NCBI GenBank assembly: GCA_902775475.1
Contig: CACYME010000017.1
Location: 58,659 to 122,658, forward strand
DNA from: an uncultured Prevotellaceae bacterium
Lineage (GTDB): Bacteria > Bacteroidota > Bacteroidia > Bacteroidales > Bacteroidaceae
Length of the DNA stretch: 64,000 nt
Direction of reading: 5' to 3'
The stretch's first letter is position 1. The number at the start of each line of letters is the position of its first letter. A program made the position numbers and the translations under genes. Below are positions 1 to 8,024 of this stretch, one piece after another. The notes beneath the pieces are model-generated. The model had not been told where the DNA came from and searched no databases. It was given only the letters and a program-made list of their open reading frames with translations.

Positions 1-91
1 CGCCCTTGCTCAGCAGGAGCATGCCCACCAGGAGCACCACCACAATGACGAGGAGCAGGGCGAAGAGGAGGAACGAGAGCAGCGACAGCAT
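1..91 (-). CDS. DUF4834-like small membrane protein (3' part cut by window edge)
   Basis: Reading in from position 91, the frame starts MLSLLSFLLFALLLVIVVVL and runs off the window edge with no stop in about 30 codons. The visible part is one hydrophobic helix. It follows pssA by 12 bp on the same strand. In Bacteroides-type genomes a small DUF4834 protein with this kind of N-terminal helix commonly follows pssA. The family assignment rests on that recalled order plus the helix; the diagnostic C-terminal part is not visible. Confidence 0.55.
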   Translation of the reverse strand, partial: MLSLLSFLLFALLLVIVVVLLVGMLLLSKG

Positions 92-103
92 GGCAGCGCA
101 GAT

Positions 104-811
104 TTACGAAGGACTTTGGCGGTAGTTGACGAAGATGCTCAGCGCCACATACCACGCCACGACGATGGTCACGCCACGCACAAGAGCCACACCGGCCACG
201 CCCAGGCAAACAAAGAGCGCGACCGAGGAGAGCACGAAGATGTACTTCACCTCGTTGCCACGCCATCCCCAGGTCTTGAACTTCAGTGCAAACATGGGAA
301 TCTCGCTCACCAGCAGATAGCAGCTGAGCAGCATCAGCACAAACAGGATGACGGGCATGGAGGGCAGCACCAACATCTCGTATTCCCAGCCCACGATGAG
401 TGACGACCAAAAGAGGGCGTTGGCCGGAGTGGGCAGCCCGATGAAGCCCACCGTCTGCCGCTCGTCGAGGTTGAACTTCGCCAGGCGCAGGGCTGAGAAA
501 GCAGCCATGAGAAAGGCAGCAAAGTCAACCCACCGCGGCATGGCGTGGGAAAAATGGCCCAAGTAGGTGAAGAGCATGGCCGAGGGGGCCACGCCAAAGG
601 TCACCACGTCGGCCAGCGAGTCGAGTTCCTTACCAATGGGCGAGCTGACGTGAAGCAGGCGTGCCGCCATGCCATCGAAGAAGTCGAACACGGCACCAAC
701 AATGATGACAATGAAGGCAAAGGGAGTCATGCCATAGAGAGCCAAAGTAGTGGCGATGCAGCCTGAGATGAGGTTGCAGCAGGTGATGGCGTTGGGGATG
801 TGCTTTTTCAA
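104..811 (-). CDS. pssA: CDP-diacylglycerol--serine O-phosphatidyltransferase
   Basis: 235 aa integral membrane enzyme that makes phosphatidylserine from CDP-diacylglycerol and serine, the step before phosphatidylethanolamine. The CDP-alcohol phosphotransferase signature is complete: D43, D46-G47, A50-R51, G60, D64 and D68 have the family spacing, and the aspartates bind the metal ions. Several hydrophobic segments follow. It lies 79 bp downstream of psd on the same strand, so the two enzymes of the pathway are probably co-transcribed from the promoter before psd. The start MKKHIPNAITCCNL is typical for the family and the length is normal. Confidence 0.95.
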   Translation of the reverse strand: MKKHIPNAITCCNLISGCIATTLALYGMTPFAFIVIIVGAVFDFFDGMAARLLHVSSPIGKELDSLADVVTFGVAPSAMLFTYLGHFSHAMPRWVDFAAFLMAAFSALRLAKFNLDERQTVGFIGLPTPANALFWSSLIVGWEYEMLVLPSMPVILFVLMLLSCYLLVSEIPMFALKFKTWGWRGNEVKYIFVLSSVALFVCLGVAGVALVRGVTIVVAWYVALSIFVNYRQSPS

Positions 812-890
812 GATTCAGAAGTTAGGAGTTAGAATGACGAAATAGCGATATAACGGTATGTCGATATAACGATATGACAATCCTTCAGGA
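812..890. repeat. Intercistronic psd-pssA spacer with short tandem repeats
   Basis: The gap between psd and pssA contains CGATATAACG twice with a 16-bp period (846-855 and 862-871), then AAGTTAGGAGTTAG near 819-832. The latter belongs to the TTAGGAG-type simple repeats found in other gaps of the window. No gene fits here. Confidence 0.6.
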
Positions 891-1580
891 CTACGGCAGC
901 TTGGCGATGACGGTGAGGTCGCCGGTGGTGGCCTGCCCCATCTTCACGCAGGGCTGCGAGCCCAGTGGCAGATAGACGTCGACGCGCGAGCCGAGCTTGA
1001 TGAAGCCCAGATGCTCGTCGATGTAGCATTCCTCCAGGTCCTTGGCGTAGGTGACGATGCGGCGGGCCATGGCTCCGGCAATCTGGCGCACCAGCACCTG
1101 CTGGCCGTCGGGGGTCTCTATCATCGTGTCGGCGCGCTCGTTCTCCTCGCTGGCCTTCGGCAGCCATGCCTTGTGGTAGTTGCCGTCGAAGTGGCGCACG
1201 AACTTCACCTGGCCGTCAACGGGGAACCAGTTGGCGTGAACGTTAAGCGGACTCATGAAAATGCTAATCATCAGCCGGCGGTCGTGGAAATAGTCGTTCT
1301 CGTCGGTCTCCTCCACCACAACAATCTTGCCGTCGGCAGGAGCCACCACCACTTTCTCGGTGTCGCCGCTGAAATAGCGGATAGGGCAGCGGTAGAAGTT
1401 GAGCACCAGCAGCCACACCATGCCAAACACCACCACGAAGGCGGCAAATGGTATCCAAGTGTCGAAAGAACGCCAAAGAATGACAGCTATTGCCACCAGC
1501 GCAAAGAAGCTGTAGAACAGTTCGTTGGTGCCTTCACGGTGAATGCGTATCTTTTTCAGTTTCTTTATTCTTTTTCCCAT
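891..1580 (-). CDS. psd: Phosphatidylserine decarboxylase (short form)
   Basis: 229 aa. Decarboxylates phosphatidylserine to phosphatidylethanolamine. The proenzyme cleaves itself between Gly197 and Ser198 (motif [11 protein letters not shown]), and the serine becomes the pyruvoyl cofactor. The N-terminus carries a hydrophobic segment (about residues 25-60) that anchors it in the membrane. The motif [14 protein letters not shown] is typical of the family. The length matches the short bacterial form without the long N-terminal extension. It is the first gene of the minus-strand set psd-pssA-DUF4834. Confidence 0.95.
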   Translation of the reverse strand: MGKRIKKLKKIRIHREGTNELFYSFFALVAIAVILWRSFDTWIPFAAFVVVFGMVWLLVLNFYRCPIRYFSGDTEKVVVAPADGKIVVVEETDENDYFHDRRLMISIFMSPLNVHANWFPVDGQVKFVRHFDGNYHKAWLPKASEENERADTMIETPDGQQVLVRQIAGAMARRIVTYAKDLEECYIDEHLGFIKLGSRVDVYLPLGSQPCVKMGQATTGDLTVIAKLP

Positions 1581-1624
1581 CGGTTAAGTCTTGCCAAAAT
1601 GCCGCTTTAAGGGCAAATTGCGTG

Positions 1625-1655
1625 CAAAGGTACTGTTTTTTTGGCAAATGGCAAA
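1625..1655 (-). promoter_or_regulatory. Bacteroidetes promoter for psd operon
   Basis: On the minus strand TTTG (1655-1652) is followed after 19 bp by TACCTTTG (1632-1625), matching the Bacteroidetes sigma-ABfr consensus TTTG / TAnnTTTG. It lies 45 bp upstream of the psd start. Confidence 0.7.
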
Positions 1656-1729
1656 CATTTTTCTCAATCTTTTATTGTTTTTTGAGCAAAATGGTCAATA
1701 GAGGCATCAAAATAGACCCTATCCGTAAA

Positions 1730-1785
1730 AATCCGACGTGGGCGAACAAAAATCCACGACGAGCGAACAAAGACGAGCGAACAAA
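1730..1785. repeat. AATCCGACGTGGGCG repeat, copy A, plus 14-bp tandem repeat
   Basis: Positions 1730-1755 begin AATCCGACGTGGGCG and match 21839-21864 with two differences over 26 bp in the same orientation. Immediately after, GACGAGCGAACAAA occurs twice in tandem (1758-1771 and 1772-1785). The region lies in the gap between psd and the SusC-type gene; no gene is seen. Confidence 0.7.
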
Positions 1786-1817
1786 GAACCGATGTGCACG
1801 GATTTTCGACAGAAAAC

Positions 1818-1848
1818 TTGCATATTCAAAGAAAAAGCAGTAACTTTG
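1818..1848 (+). promoter_or_regulatory. Promoter of the SusC/SusD operon
   Basis: TTG at 1818-1820 is followed after 20 bp by TAACTTTG at 1841-1848. The distance to the chosen SusC start (1896) leaves a leader of about 40 nt. Confidence 0.7.
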
Positions 1849-1895
1849 CACCGAATTATCACCAATCCACCCACAACGTGCTACGATTTTTTCAG

Positions 1896-4800
1896 ATGAA
1901 CAAAAGGCTAACGATACTTTTTGCGATTTTTTTCATGACCATAGGCCTTTCGGCCCAATCTCTACTCTCAGGAACAGTTGTCGAAGCCGACGGTGAGCCA
2001 GCCATCGGTGCGACGGTAAAAGTGCAAGGTACGACGACCGCCGCCGTGACCGACGTCAACGGTCGCTTCAGCATAGCCGTGGCTGAGGGCAAGAAGCTCG
2101 TGGTGAGCTACGTGGGCATGGAGACGCAGACCGTGACGGCCCGTCAGGGCATGCGCGTGGTGCTGCAAGCTGCCCAGAGCGTGATGGTAGAAGAGGTGGT
2201 GGTGACGGGCATGCAGAAGGTGGACAAGCGCACTTTCACCGGCTCGACGACGAAGGTGAACGCCGCCGACGCGAAGATTGACGGCGTGGCCGACATCAGC
2301 CGAGCGCTCGAGGGCCGTGCCGCCGGTGTGACGGTACAGAACGTCAGCGGCACCTTTGGTGCTGCGCCGAAGATTCGCGTGCGTGGTGCCACCAGCATCT
2401 ACGGTGCCTCGAAACCGCTGTGGGTGGTCGACGGTGTCATCCTCGAAGACGTCATCGACGTGTCGGCCGACGACCTCTCCTCTGGCGACGCCAACACGCT
2501 TATATCCAGTGCCATTGCCGGCCTGAACAGCGACGACATCGAGTCGTTCGAGGTGCTCAAGGACGGTTCGGCCACGTCTATCTACGGTGCACGCGCCATG
2601 GCCGGCGTCATCGCCGTGACCACGAAGAAGGGCCGCGCCGGGCACAACCGCATCAGCTACACCGGCGAGTACACCCTGCGCCTGAAGCCCTCCTACTCCA
2701 CGTTCAACATCATGAACTCGCAGGACCAGATGTCGGTCTACCAGGAACTGCAGCAGAAAGGCTACCTGAACTATGCCGAGACGGCCAACGCCTCGGAGTG
2801 TGGCATCTACGGCAAGATGTACCAGATGCTCTCGCAGTACGACCCCGTAACGAAGACCTTCGCCTTAGACAACAACGACGAGGCCATTGCCGCCTACCTG
2901 CGTGCTGCCGAATACCGCAACACCGACTGGTTCGACAAGCTCTTCTCAAACGGCATCCAGCACTCCCACTCCGTGTCGATGGAGGGCGGAAGCGAGAAGA
3001 CCACCTATCGCGCCTCGGTGAGCGCACTGATGGACCCCGGATGGACGAAGCAGAGCAAGGTGGAGCGCTATACGGCCAACATCAACGCCGACTTCAACCT
3101 GTCGAAACAGCTGTCGCTGAAGGTCATCTCGAGTACCTCGTTCCGCAAACAGAAAGCCCCCGGCACGCTCTCGCGCAGCGTGGACCCCGTGGCAGGAGGC
3201 GTCAGCCGCTCGTTCGACATCAACCCCTACTCATACGCGCTGAACACCAGCCGCGCACTCGACCCCACGGCCTACTACACCCGCAATTATGCCCCGTTCA
3301 ACATCTTCAATGAACTGGAAAACAACTACATCGACCTGAAGTCGCAGGAGTTCCGCCTGCAAGGCCAGCTCACCTACAAGCCCATCCGCAAGGTGGAGCT
3401 GCAGGCGCTGGGCAGCATCCGCCACGTGGGCACACAGCAGGAGCACTTCATCCGCGAGGCCAGCAATCAGGCCATGGCCTACCGCGCCATGGACAACTCC
3501 ACCATCCGCTCGCACAACCCCTATCTCTACACCGACCCCGACAACATCTACGCGCTGCCCGTGTCGGTGATGCCCGAAGGAGGCATTCTCCGCCGGTCGG
3601 ACAACAGCATCTTCACCTACAACCTGCGCACCTCGGCCAGCTACAACGATGTCTTCGCCGAGAAGCACCAGCTGAATCTCTACGGCGGCATGGAGGTGAC
3701 CAGCAGCAACCGCAGCCGCTCTGACAACACCAACATGGGCGTGCTCTTCGACAGCGGCAAACTGAGCAGCTTCAACTACCTTGCCTTCAAGCAGATGCAG
3801 GAGCGCAACACCAGCTACTACGGCCTCGACGACTACCGTGAGCGCAACGCCGCCTTCTTTCTGAACGGCACCTACACCTTCGACCGCCGCTACGTCGTCA
3901 ACGGCACCTTCCGCTACGAGGGCACTAATCGCATGGGGCGCTCGCGCTCAGCCCGCTGGCTACCCACGTGGAACGTCAGCGGCCGCTGGAATGCCGACGA
4001 GGAGGCGTTTTTCGAGAAGCTGCAACCCGTGCTCAGTGCCCTCTCCGTTCGCGCCAGCTACTCGCTGACCGCCGACCGCGGCCCGTCGGACGTAACGAAC
4101 TCCACCTACATCGTCATGCCCACCTCGCCATGGCGACCGTTCACCAGCGTAAAAGAGAGCGGCATCCGGCTCGACTCGCCCGCCAACCTCGACCTCACCT
4201 ACGAGAAGAAGCACGAGCTGAGCTTAGGCATCGACGCCGGCTTCCTCGACAACCGCATCAACCTGACCCTCGACTGGTACCGCCGCAACAACTACGACCT
4301 CATCGGCCCCATTTTCACCGCGGGCTATGCCGGCGGAGGCATTGAGCAGCGCGCCAACACGGCCGAGATGACCGCCGACGGCATCGAGGTGAGCCTCTCG
4401 ACGGTGAACATCAAGACGAAGGACTTCTCATGGTCCACCAGTCTGGTCTATTCGCACACTCACAACAAGGTGACGAGCCTCATGTCGCGCAAGCGCCTCA
4501 TCGACCTGCTCACCAGCAGCAGCGAGGCCAGCCTGGAGGGCTATCCCGTGAACAGCCTGTTCTCCATCCCCTTCGCCGGACTGAACAAGGAGGGCCTGCC
4601 CACCTTCGACATCGGCAATGGACGCACCACCGTCACCGACATCTACTTCCAGGAGACCGACCCCGAGGCCATGGCCTTCCTGAAGTTCTCCGGCACCATC
4701 GACCCCACCGACATGGGCTCTATAGGCAACGTCGTGAAGTGGCGCGGACTGACGCTGAACCTCTTCGTCACCTACAGCTTCGGCAACGTCATCCGCCTCG

Positions 4801-5219
4801 ACCCTGTCTTTGCCAGCCGCTACAGCGACCTGACGGCCATGCCGAAGGAGTTCAAGAACCGATGGATGGTGCCCGGCGACGAGCAGAAGACCGACATCCC
4901 CGTCATTGCCAGCTCACGACAGAACCGCAACAACACCGACCTGGGCTATGCCTATAATGCCTATAACTATTCTACGGCTCGCGTGGCGAAGGGCGACTTC
5001 ATCCGCATGAAGGAGATTTCGGTCAACTACGACTTTCCCCGCAATCTCGTCTCCCGCCTGGGGCTCTCCACGCTTGGCCTGAAGCTGCAGGCCACCAACC
5101 TCTTCCTCCTCTACAGCGACAAGAAGCTGAACGGCCAGGACCCGGAGTTCACCAACGCCGGCGGTGTGGCCGTGCCCATGCCCAAGCAGTTCACCATGAC
5201 GGTCCGACTGGGTATTTGA
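1896..5219 (+). CDS. SusC/RagA-family TonB-dependent outer-membrane transporter
   Basis: 1107 aa. Forms the beta-barrel channel of a SusCD nutrient importer, energised by TonB. Order: signal peptide (residues 1 to about 20, ending GLSAQ), a carboxypeptidase-regulatory-like domain (SGTVVEADGEPAIGATVKVQG onward), a plug domain with VRGATSIYGASKPLWVVDG and SIYGARAMAGVIAVTTKKG, then the barrel to a C-terminal PMPKQFTMTVRLGI strand. The frame is open upstream to 1794, but the ATG at 1896 gives a proper signal peptide and sits just after the promoter. SusD follows within 50 bp. The transported substrate cannot be read from the sequence; no glycosidase lies in this operon. Confidence 0.95.
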   Translation: MNKRLTILFAIFFMTIGLSAQSLLSGTVVEADGEPAIGATVKVQGTTTAAVTDVNGRFSIAVAEGKKLVVSYVGMETQTVTARQGMRVVLQAAQSVMVEEVVVTGMQKVDKRTFTGSTTKVNAADAKIDGVADISRALEGRAAGVTVQNVSGTFGAAPKIRVRGATSIYGASKPLWVVDGVILEDVIDVSADDLSSGDANTLISSAIAGLNSDDIESFEVLKDGSATSIYGARAMAGVIAVTTKKGRAGHNRISYTGEYTLRLKPSYSTFNIMNSQDQMSVYQELQQKGYLNYAETANASECGIYGKMYQMLSQYDPVTKTFALDNNDEAIAAYLRAAEYRNTDWFDKLFSNGIQHSHSVSMEGGSEKTTYRASVSALMDPGWTKQSKVERYTANINADFNLSKQLSLKVISSTSFRKQKAPGTLSRSVDPVAGGVSRSFDINPYSYALNTSRALDPTAYYTRNYAPFNIFNELENNYIDLKSQEFRLQGQLTYKPIRKVELQALGSIRHVGTQQEHFIREASNQAMAYRAMDNSTIRSHNPYLYTDPDNIYALPVSVMPEGGILRRSDNSIFTYNLRTSASYNDVFAEKHQLNLYGGMEVTSSNRSRSDNTNMGVLFDSGKLSSFNYLAFKQMQERNTSYYGLDDYRERNAAFFLNGTYTFDRRYVVNGTFRYEGTNRMGRSRSARWLPTWNVSGRWNADEEAFFEKLQPVLSALSVRASYSLTADRGPSDVTNSTYIVMPTSPWRPFTSVKESGIRLDSPANLDLTYEKKHELSLGIDAGFLDNRINLTLDWYRRNNYDLIGPIFTAGYAGGGIEQRANTAEMTADGIEVSLSTVNIKTKDFSWSTSLVYSHTHNKVTSLMSRKRLIDLLTSSSEASLEGYPVNSLFSIPFAGLNKEGLPTFDIGNGRTTVTDIYFQETDPEAMAFLKFSGTIDPTDMGSIGNVVKWRGLTLNLFVTYSFGNVIRLDPVFASRYSDLTAMPKEFKNRWMVPGDEQKTDIPVIASSRQNRNNTDLGYAYNAYNYSTARVAKGDFIRMKEISVNYDFPRNLVSRLGLSTLGLKLQATNLFLLYSDKKLNGQDPEFTNAGGVAVPMPKQFTMTVRLGI

Positions 5220-5368
5220 GCGGGCTTCGCCCTAAATATTAATGAAAAGTGAAAAAAAGGAACATAATGATTATTAAGACAACAGACATAGGTAGATGGA
5301 TAAAGAAAGGACGAATGATAGCCTGGGCCTTATCATTTATCGCTTATCATTTATCATTTAGCGTAGCG
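5220..5368. repeat. Inverted repeat pair bracketing the SusD start
   Basis: Directly after the SusC stop is a small hairpin (GGGCttcGCCC, 5222-5232) followed by CTAAATATTAATGAAAA. The opposite arm, TTATCATTTATCATTTAGCG-like sequence at about 5330-5368, lies inside the SusD signal peptide. It resembles the clearer pair at 9305-9456 in both sequence and overall length (about 150 bp). The complementarity here is imperfect. Confidence 0.55.
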
Positions 5369-6913
5369 TGCGACGACTACTTAGACGAACTGCCCGACAA
5401 CCGCATGGAGGTCACCTCCGTGGAGAACGTGAAGAAGCTGCTCGTCACCGCCTATCCCGGCAACGAGTCGATGCTCGTGGCCGAGTTCATGAGCGACAAC
5501 GTCGACGACTACGGCAGCGACAACCCCAACACGTCGCGCTTCATGGACCAGGTGTACTACTGGCGCGACATCACGGAGACGAACAACTCCAGCCCCGAGA
5601 ACTTCTGGGAAGACTGCTACCAGTGCATCGCCACCGCCAACCTGGCTCTGGAGAGCCTCGACGGACTGAAAGACCAGACCACCGACAGCGAGCTGGCCGA
5701 GCTGCGTGGCGAGGCACTGCTCTGCCGGGCCTATGCCCACTTCATGCTCGCCAACCTCTTCTGCCAGGCCTATAGTCCCCTGACGGCAGCCGCCACGAAG
5801 GGCATCGTCTACATGGAGCACAGTGCCGAGGAGCTGTCCTACAACCCCGACCGCCCCTCGCTGGCCGACGTCTATGCCCACATCGAGCGCGACCTGCTGG
5901 AGGCACTGACACTGGTAGGCAGCAACTACAGCGTGGCCAAATACCACTTCACACCGCGTGCAGCCTACGCCTTCGCCTGCCGCTTCTACCTCTACTGCGA
6001 ACAGTGGGAGAAGGCCGCACAGTATGCCAGTCTCTGCTTAGGAGCCTCGCCAGAGACCATGCTCCGCGACTGGAGCTATATGACCACGATGACGCAGACC
6101 TTCGCCGCCCTGTCACAGCACTACATCGACGCCACGCTGAACAGCAACCTGCTGCTGCTCACCGCCTATTCGGCCATGGGCATCGTCTTCGGCCCCTACC
6201 GCTATATGTCGAAATACTCCCACGGACAGTATCTTGCCCGCCACGAGACCAGCGAAGCGCCCCACATCTGGGGCAGTGCGCCATACTATCAGGGCACGCA
6301 CACCTACTCGGCCACCAACCTCGACAAGACCATCTTCTTCAAGCTGCCCTACCTGTTCGAATATGCCGACCCCGTGGCCGGCACGGGCTACTACCGCACC
6401 GTCTATCCCGCCTTCACCACCGACGAGGCGCTGCTGAACCGTGCCGAAGCCCGCGTGATGCTCGGTGACTACGACGAGGCCGCCGCCGACCTCACACGCT
6501 GGATGCAGAACATCGTGCAGACCAGCCTCGTGCTCACGCCCAAGATTATCCAAGACTTCTACAACGGCATCGACTATTGCTACAGCGACGACAAGCACAT
6601 CCTCTCCACGGTGAAGAAGCACCTCAACCCTCGCTTCAACATCGGCGAGGAGGGCGAGCTGAAGGAGGCCATGCTGCAGTGCGTGCTCGACTTCCGCCGC
6701 ATCGAGACGCTGCAGACGGGCCTGCGCTGGTACGATGTGAAGCGCTACGGCATCGAGATTGTGCGCCGCGTCATCAATGCCGCCGGTGAACCCGAGACGT
6801 TCACCGACATCCTGCGACGCGACGACCCCCGCTGCGCCGTTCAGATACCCATCAAGGCCCGCACCGCAGGCGTAGAGCCCAATCCCCGCCCCACCTCCAT
6901 CGAAAACCCCTAA
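5267..6913 (+). CDS. SusD/RagB-family nutrient-binding lipoprotein
   Basis: 548 aa from the ATG at 5267. Surface lipoprotein that caps the SusC barrel and delivers substrate. The N-terminus has a basic n-region (RWIKKGR), a hydrophobic core and a Cys at residue 35 (SVAC), followed by DDYLDELPDNR, the usual start of SusD proteins. TPR-like helices follow (about residues 90-230), and the C-terminus has the family pattern RRIETLQTGLRWYDVKRYG. An in-frame GTG at 5249 would add six residues; the ATG has AAGGAAC just upstream. The hydrophobic core (LSFIAYHLSFS) is encoded by TTTATCATT repeat DNA, see the repeat entry. The next gene starts 11 bp downstream. Confidence 0.92.
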   Translation: MIIKTTDIGRWIKKGRMIAWALSFIAYHLSFSVACDDYLDELPDNRMEVTSVENVKKLLVTAYPGNESMLVAEFMSDNVDDYGSDNPNTSRFMDQVYYWRDITETNNSSPENFWEDCYQCIATANLALESLDGLKDQTTDSELAELRGEALLCRAYAHFMLANLFCQAYSPLTAAATKGIVYMEHSAEELSYNPDRPSLADVYAHIERDLLEALTLVGSNYSVAKYHFTPRAAYAFACRFYLYCEQWEKAAQYASLCLGASPETMLRDWSYMTTMTQTFAALSQHYIDATLNSNLLLLTAYSAMGIVFGPYRYMSKYSHGQYLARHETSEAPHIWGSAPYYQGTHTYSATNLDKTIFFKLPYLFEYADPVAGTGYYRTVYPAFTTDEALLNRAEARVMLGDYDEAAADLTRWMQNIVQTSLVLTPKIIQDFYNGIDYCYSDDKHILSTVKKHLNPRFNIGEEGELKEAMLQCVLDFRRIETLQTGLRWYDVKRYGIEIVRRVINAAGEPETFTDILRRDDPRCAVQIPIKARTAGVEPNPRPTSIENP

Positions 6914-6924
6914 TCACCTTCGCC

Positions 6925-7842
6925 ATGAATATGAAAAGGACTCCGCGACATATCCTCACCGCCATCCTCGTGGGCTGCGGCCTGGCTGCAGCAGCACCCC
7001 TCGTGCAGTCGTGCAGCGATGACGAGCTGCGCCCCGAAAGCGTCATCACCGTCGACCAGCAGGTCTACACCCCCTTCGACTACTGGCTGCAGCGCAACTA
7101 TGTGGCCCCTTATAACATCCGTTTCAAGTATCGCTACGAAGACAACGAGAGCGACAAGGACTACTACACCGTGCCGTCGCGCTACGACGACGCCGTCGTG
7201 CTGGCCCATCTGGTGAAGTATCTCTGCATCGAGGCCTACGACGAGGTGGGTGGCATCGACTTCACCCGTGCCTATTTCCCCAAGCTCATCTTCACCATCG
7301 GCGAGTGGGAGTACAAGAACAACGGTACCTACATCCTCGGCACCGCGGAGGGCGGGCGCAAGATTCTGCTCTCAGGCACCAACTACCTGAGTCTCTATCT
7401 GAAGAACGCCGACGACCTGAACACGTACTACCTGAAGACTATCCACCACGAGTTCACCCATATCCTCAACCAGACGAAGGACTACCCCGCCGACTTCCAG
7501 ATGATTACCGGCACGGACTACGTGGCCGACAAGTGGAGCGAGAGCCCCTTCGACACGGGTTACCTGCAGCGTGGCTTCATCAGCGCCTACGCCCAGCACT
7601 CCGACAAGGAAGACTTCGCCGAGCTGCTCTCCATGTATGTGTGCAACCCCGCCGACCGCTGGAGCACCTGGCTGCGCGAGGCTGGCAGCGAAGGCGCCCA
7701 CATCCTCACCGCGAAGATGGAAATCGTGAAGAGCTACATGCTCTCCACCTTCAACATCGACCTCGACCAGCTGCGCTCATCGGTGCAGCGCAGGCAGAAG
7801 CAGGTGGTCAGCGGCTACGTCGACCTGACGTCGCTGGAGTAA
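6925..7842 (+). CDS. Zinc metallohydrolase lipoprotein of SusCD operons (HExxH)
   Basis: 305 aa. A signal peptide with lipobox LVQSC (Cys30) predicts an outer-membrane lipoprotein. HEFTH at residues 175-179 is a zincin zinc-binding and catalytic motif; Glu233 in EDFAELLSMYV is a plausible third ligand. Proteins of this type (putative zinc-binding metallopeptidase, Peptidase_Mx1-like, named substrate import-associated zinc metallohydrolase lipoprotein) are known next to SusC/SusD pairs. It starts 11 bp after SusD, so it is co-expressed. The natural substrate is unknown; a peptide or protein is a reasonable guess but is inference. Confidence 0.85.
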   Translation: MNMKRTPRHILTAILVGCGLAAAAPLVQSCSDDELRPESVITVDQQVYTPFDYWLQRNYVAPYNIRFKYRYEDNESDKDYYTVPSRYDDAVVLAHLVKYLCIEAYDEVGGIDFTRAYFPKLIFTIGEWEYKNNGTYILGTAEGGRKILLSGTNYLSLYLKNADDLNTYYLKTIHHEFTHILNQTKDYPADFQMITGTDYVADKWSESPFDTGYLQRGFISAYAQHSDKEDFAELLSMYVCNPADRWSTWLREAGSEGAHILTAKMEIVKSYMLSTFNIDLDQLRSSVQRRQKQVVSGYVDLTSLE

Positions 7843-7844
7843 AA

Positions 7845-8024
7845 AGCCCACCCAAAAGACCCACCCCAACCCCTCCCTAAGAGAGGGGCTTAGAAAGACA
7901 AAGCAAACTATCACTTTTATTTAGAAAAATATACAAGCAATGAAAACGCTACTGAAAAAGCTCATGACAAGACTATCTAAGCCTCTCCCCTCGGGAGGGG
8001 TTGGGGTGGGCTCTTGGGTGGGTC
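7845..8024. repeat. GC-rich inverted repeat pair bracketing the DUF4302-like gene start
   Basis: Arm 1 (7845-7893) begins right after the stop of the metallohydrolase gene; arm 2 (7977-8024) lies inside the next gene. Arm 2 is close to the reverse complement of arm 1 over about 48 bp, including the exact shared block CCCACCCCAACCCCTCCC. The ATG at 7940 lies between the arms. Arm 2 encodes KPLPSGGVGVGSWVG of the signal peptide. The same family occurs as a pair at 57559-57676. Confidence 0.85.

Noticed and set aside
7894-7976. Invertible promoter switch
   Set aside because: The arms flank a start codon rather than a promoter, no recombinase gene is seen nearby and no TAnnTTTG element lies between the arms. 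Inversion remains possible but is not supported by the sequence alone.
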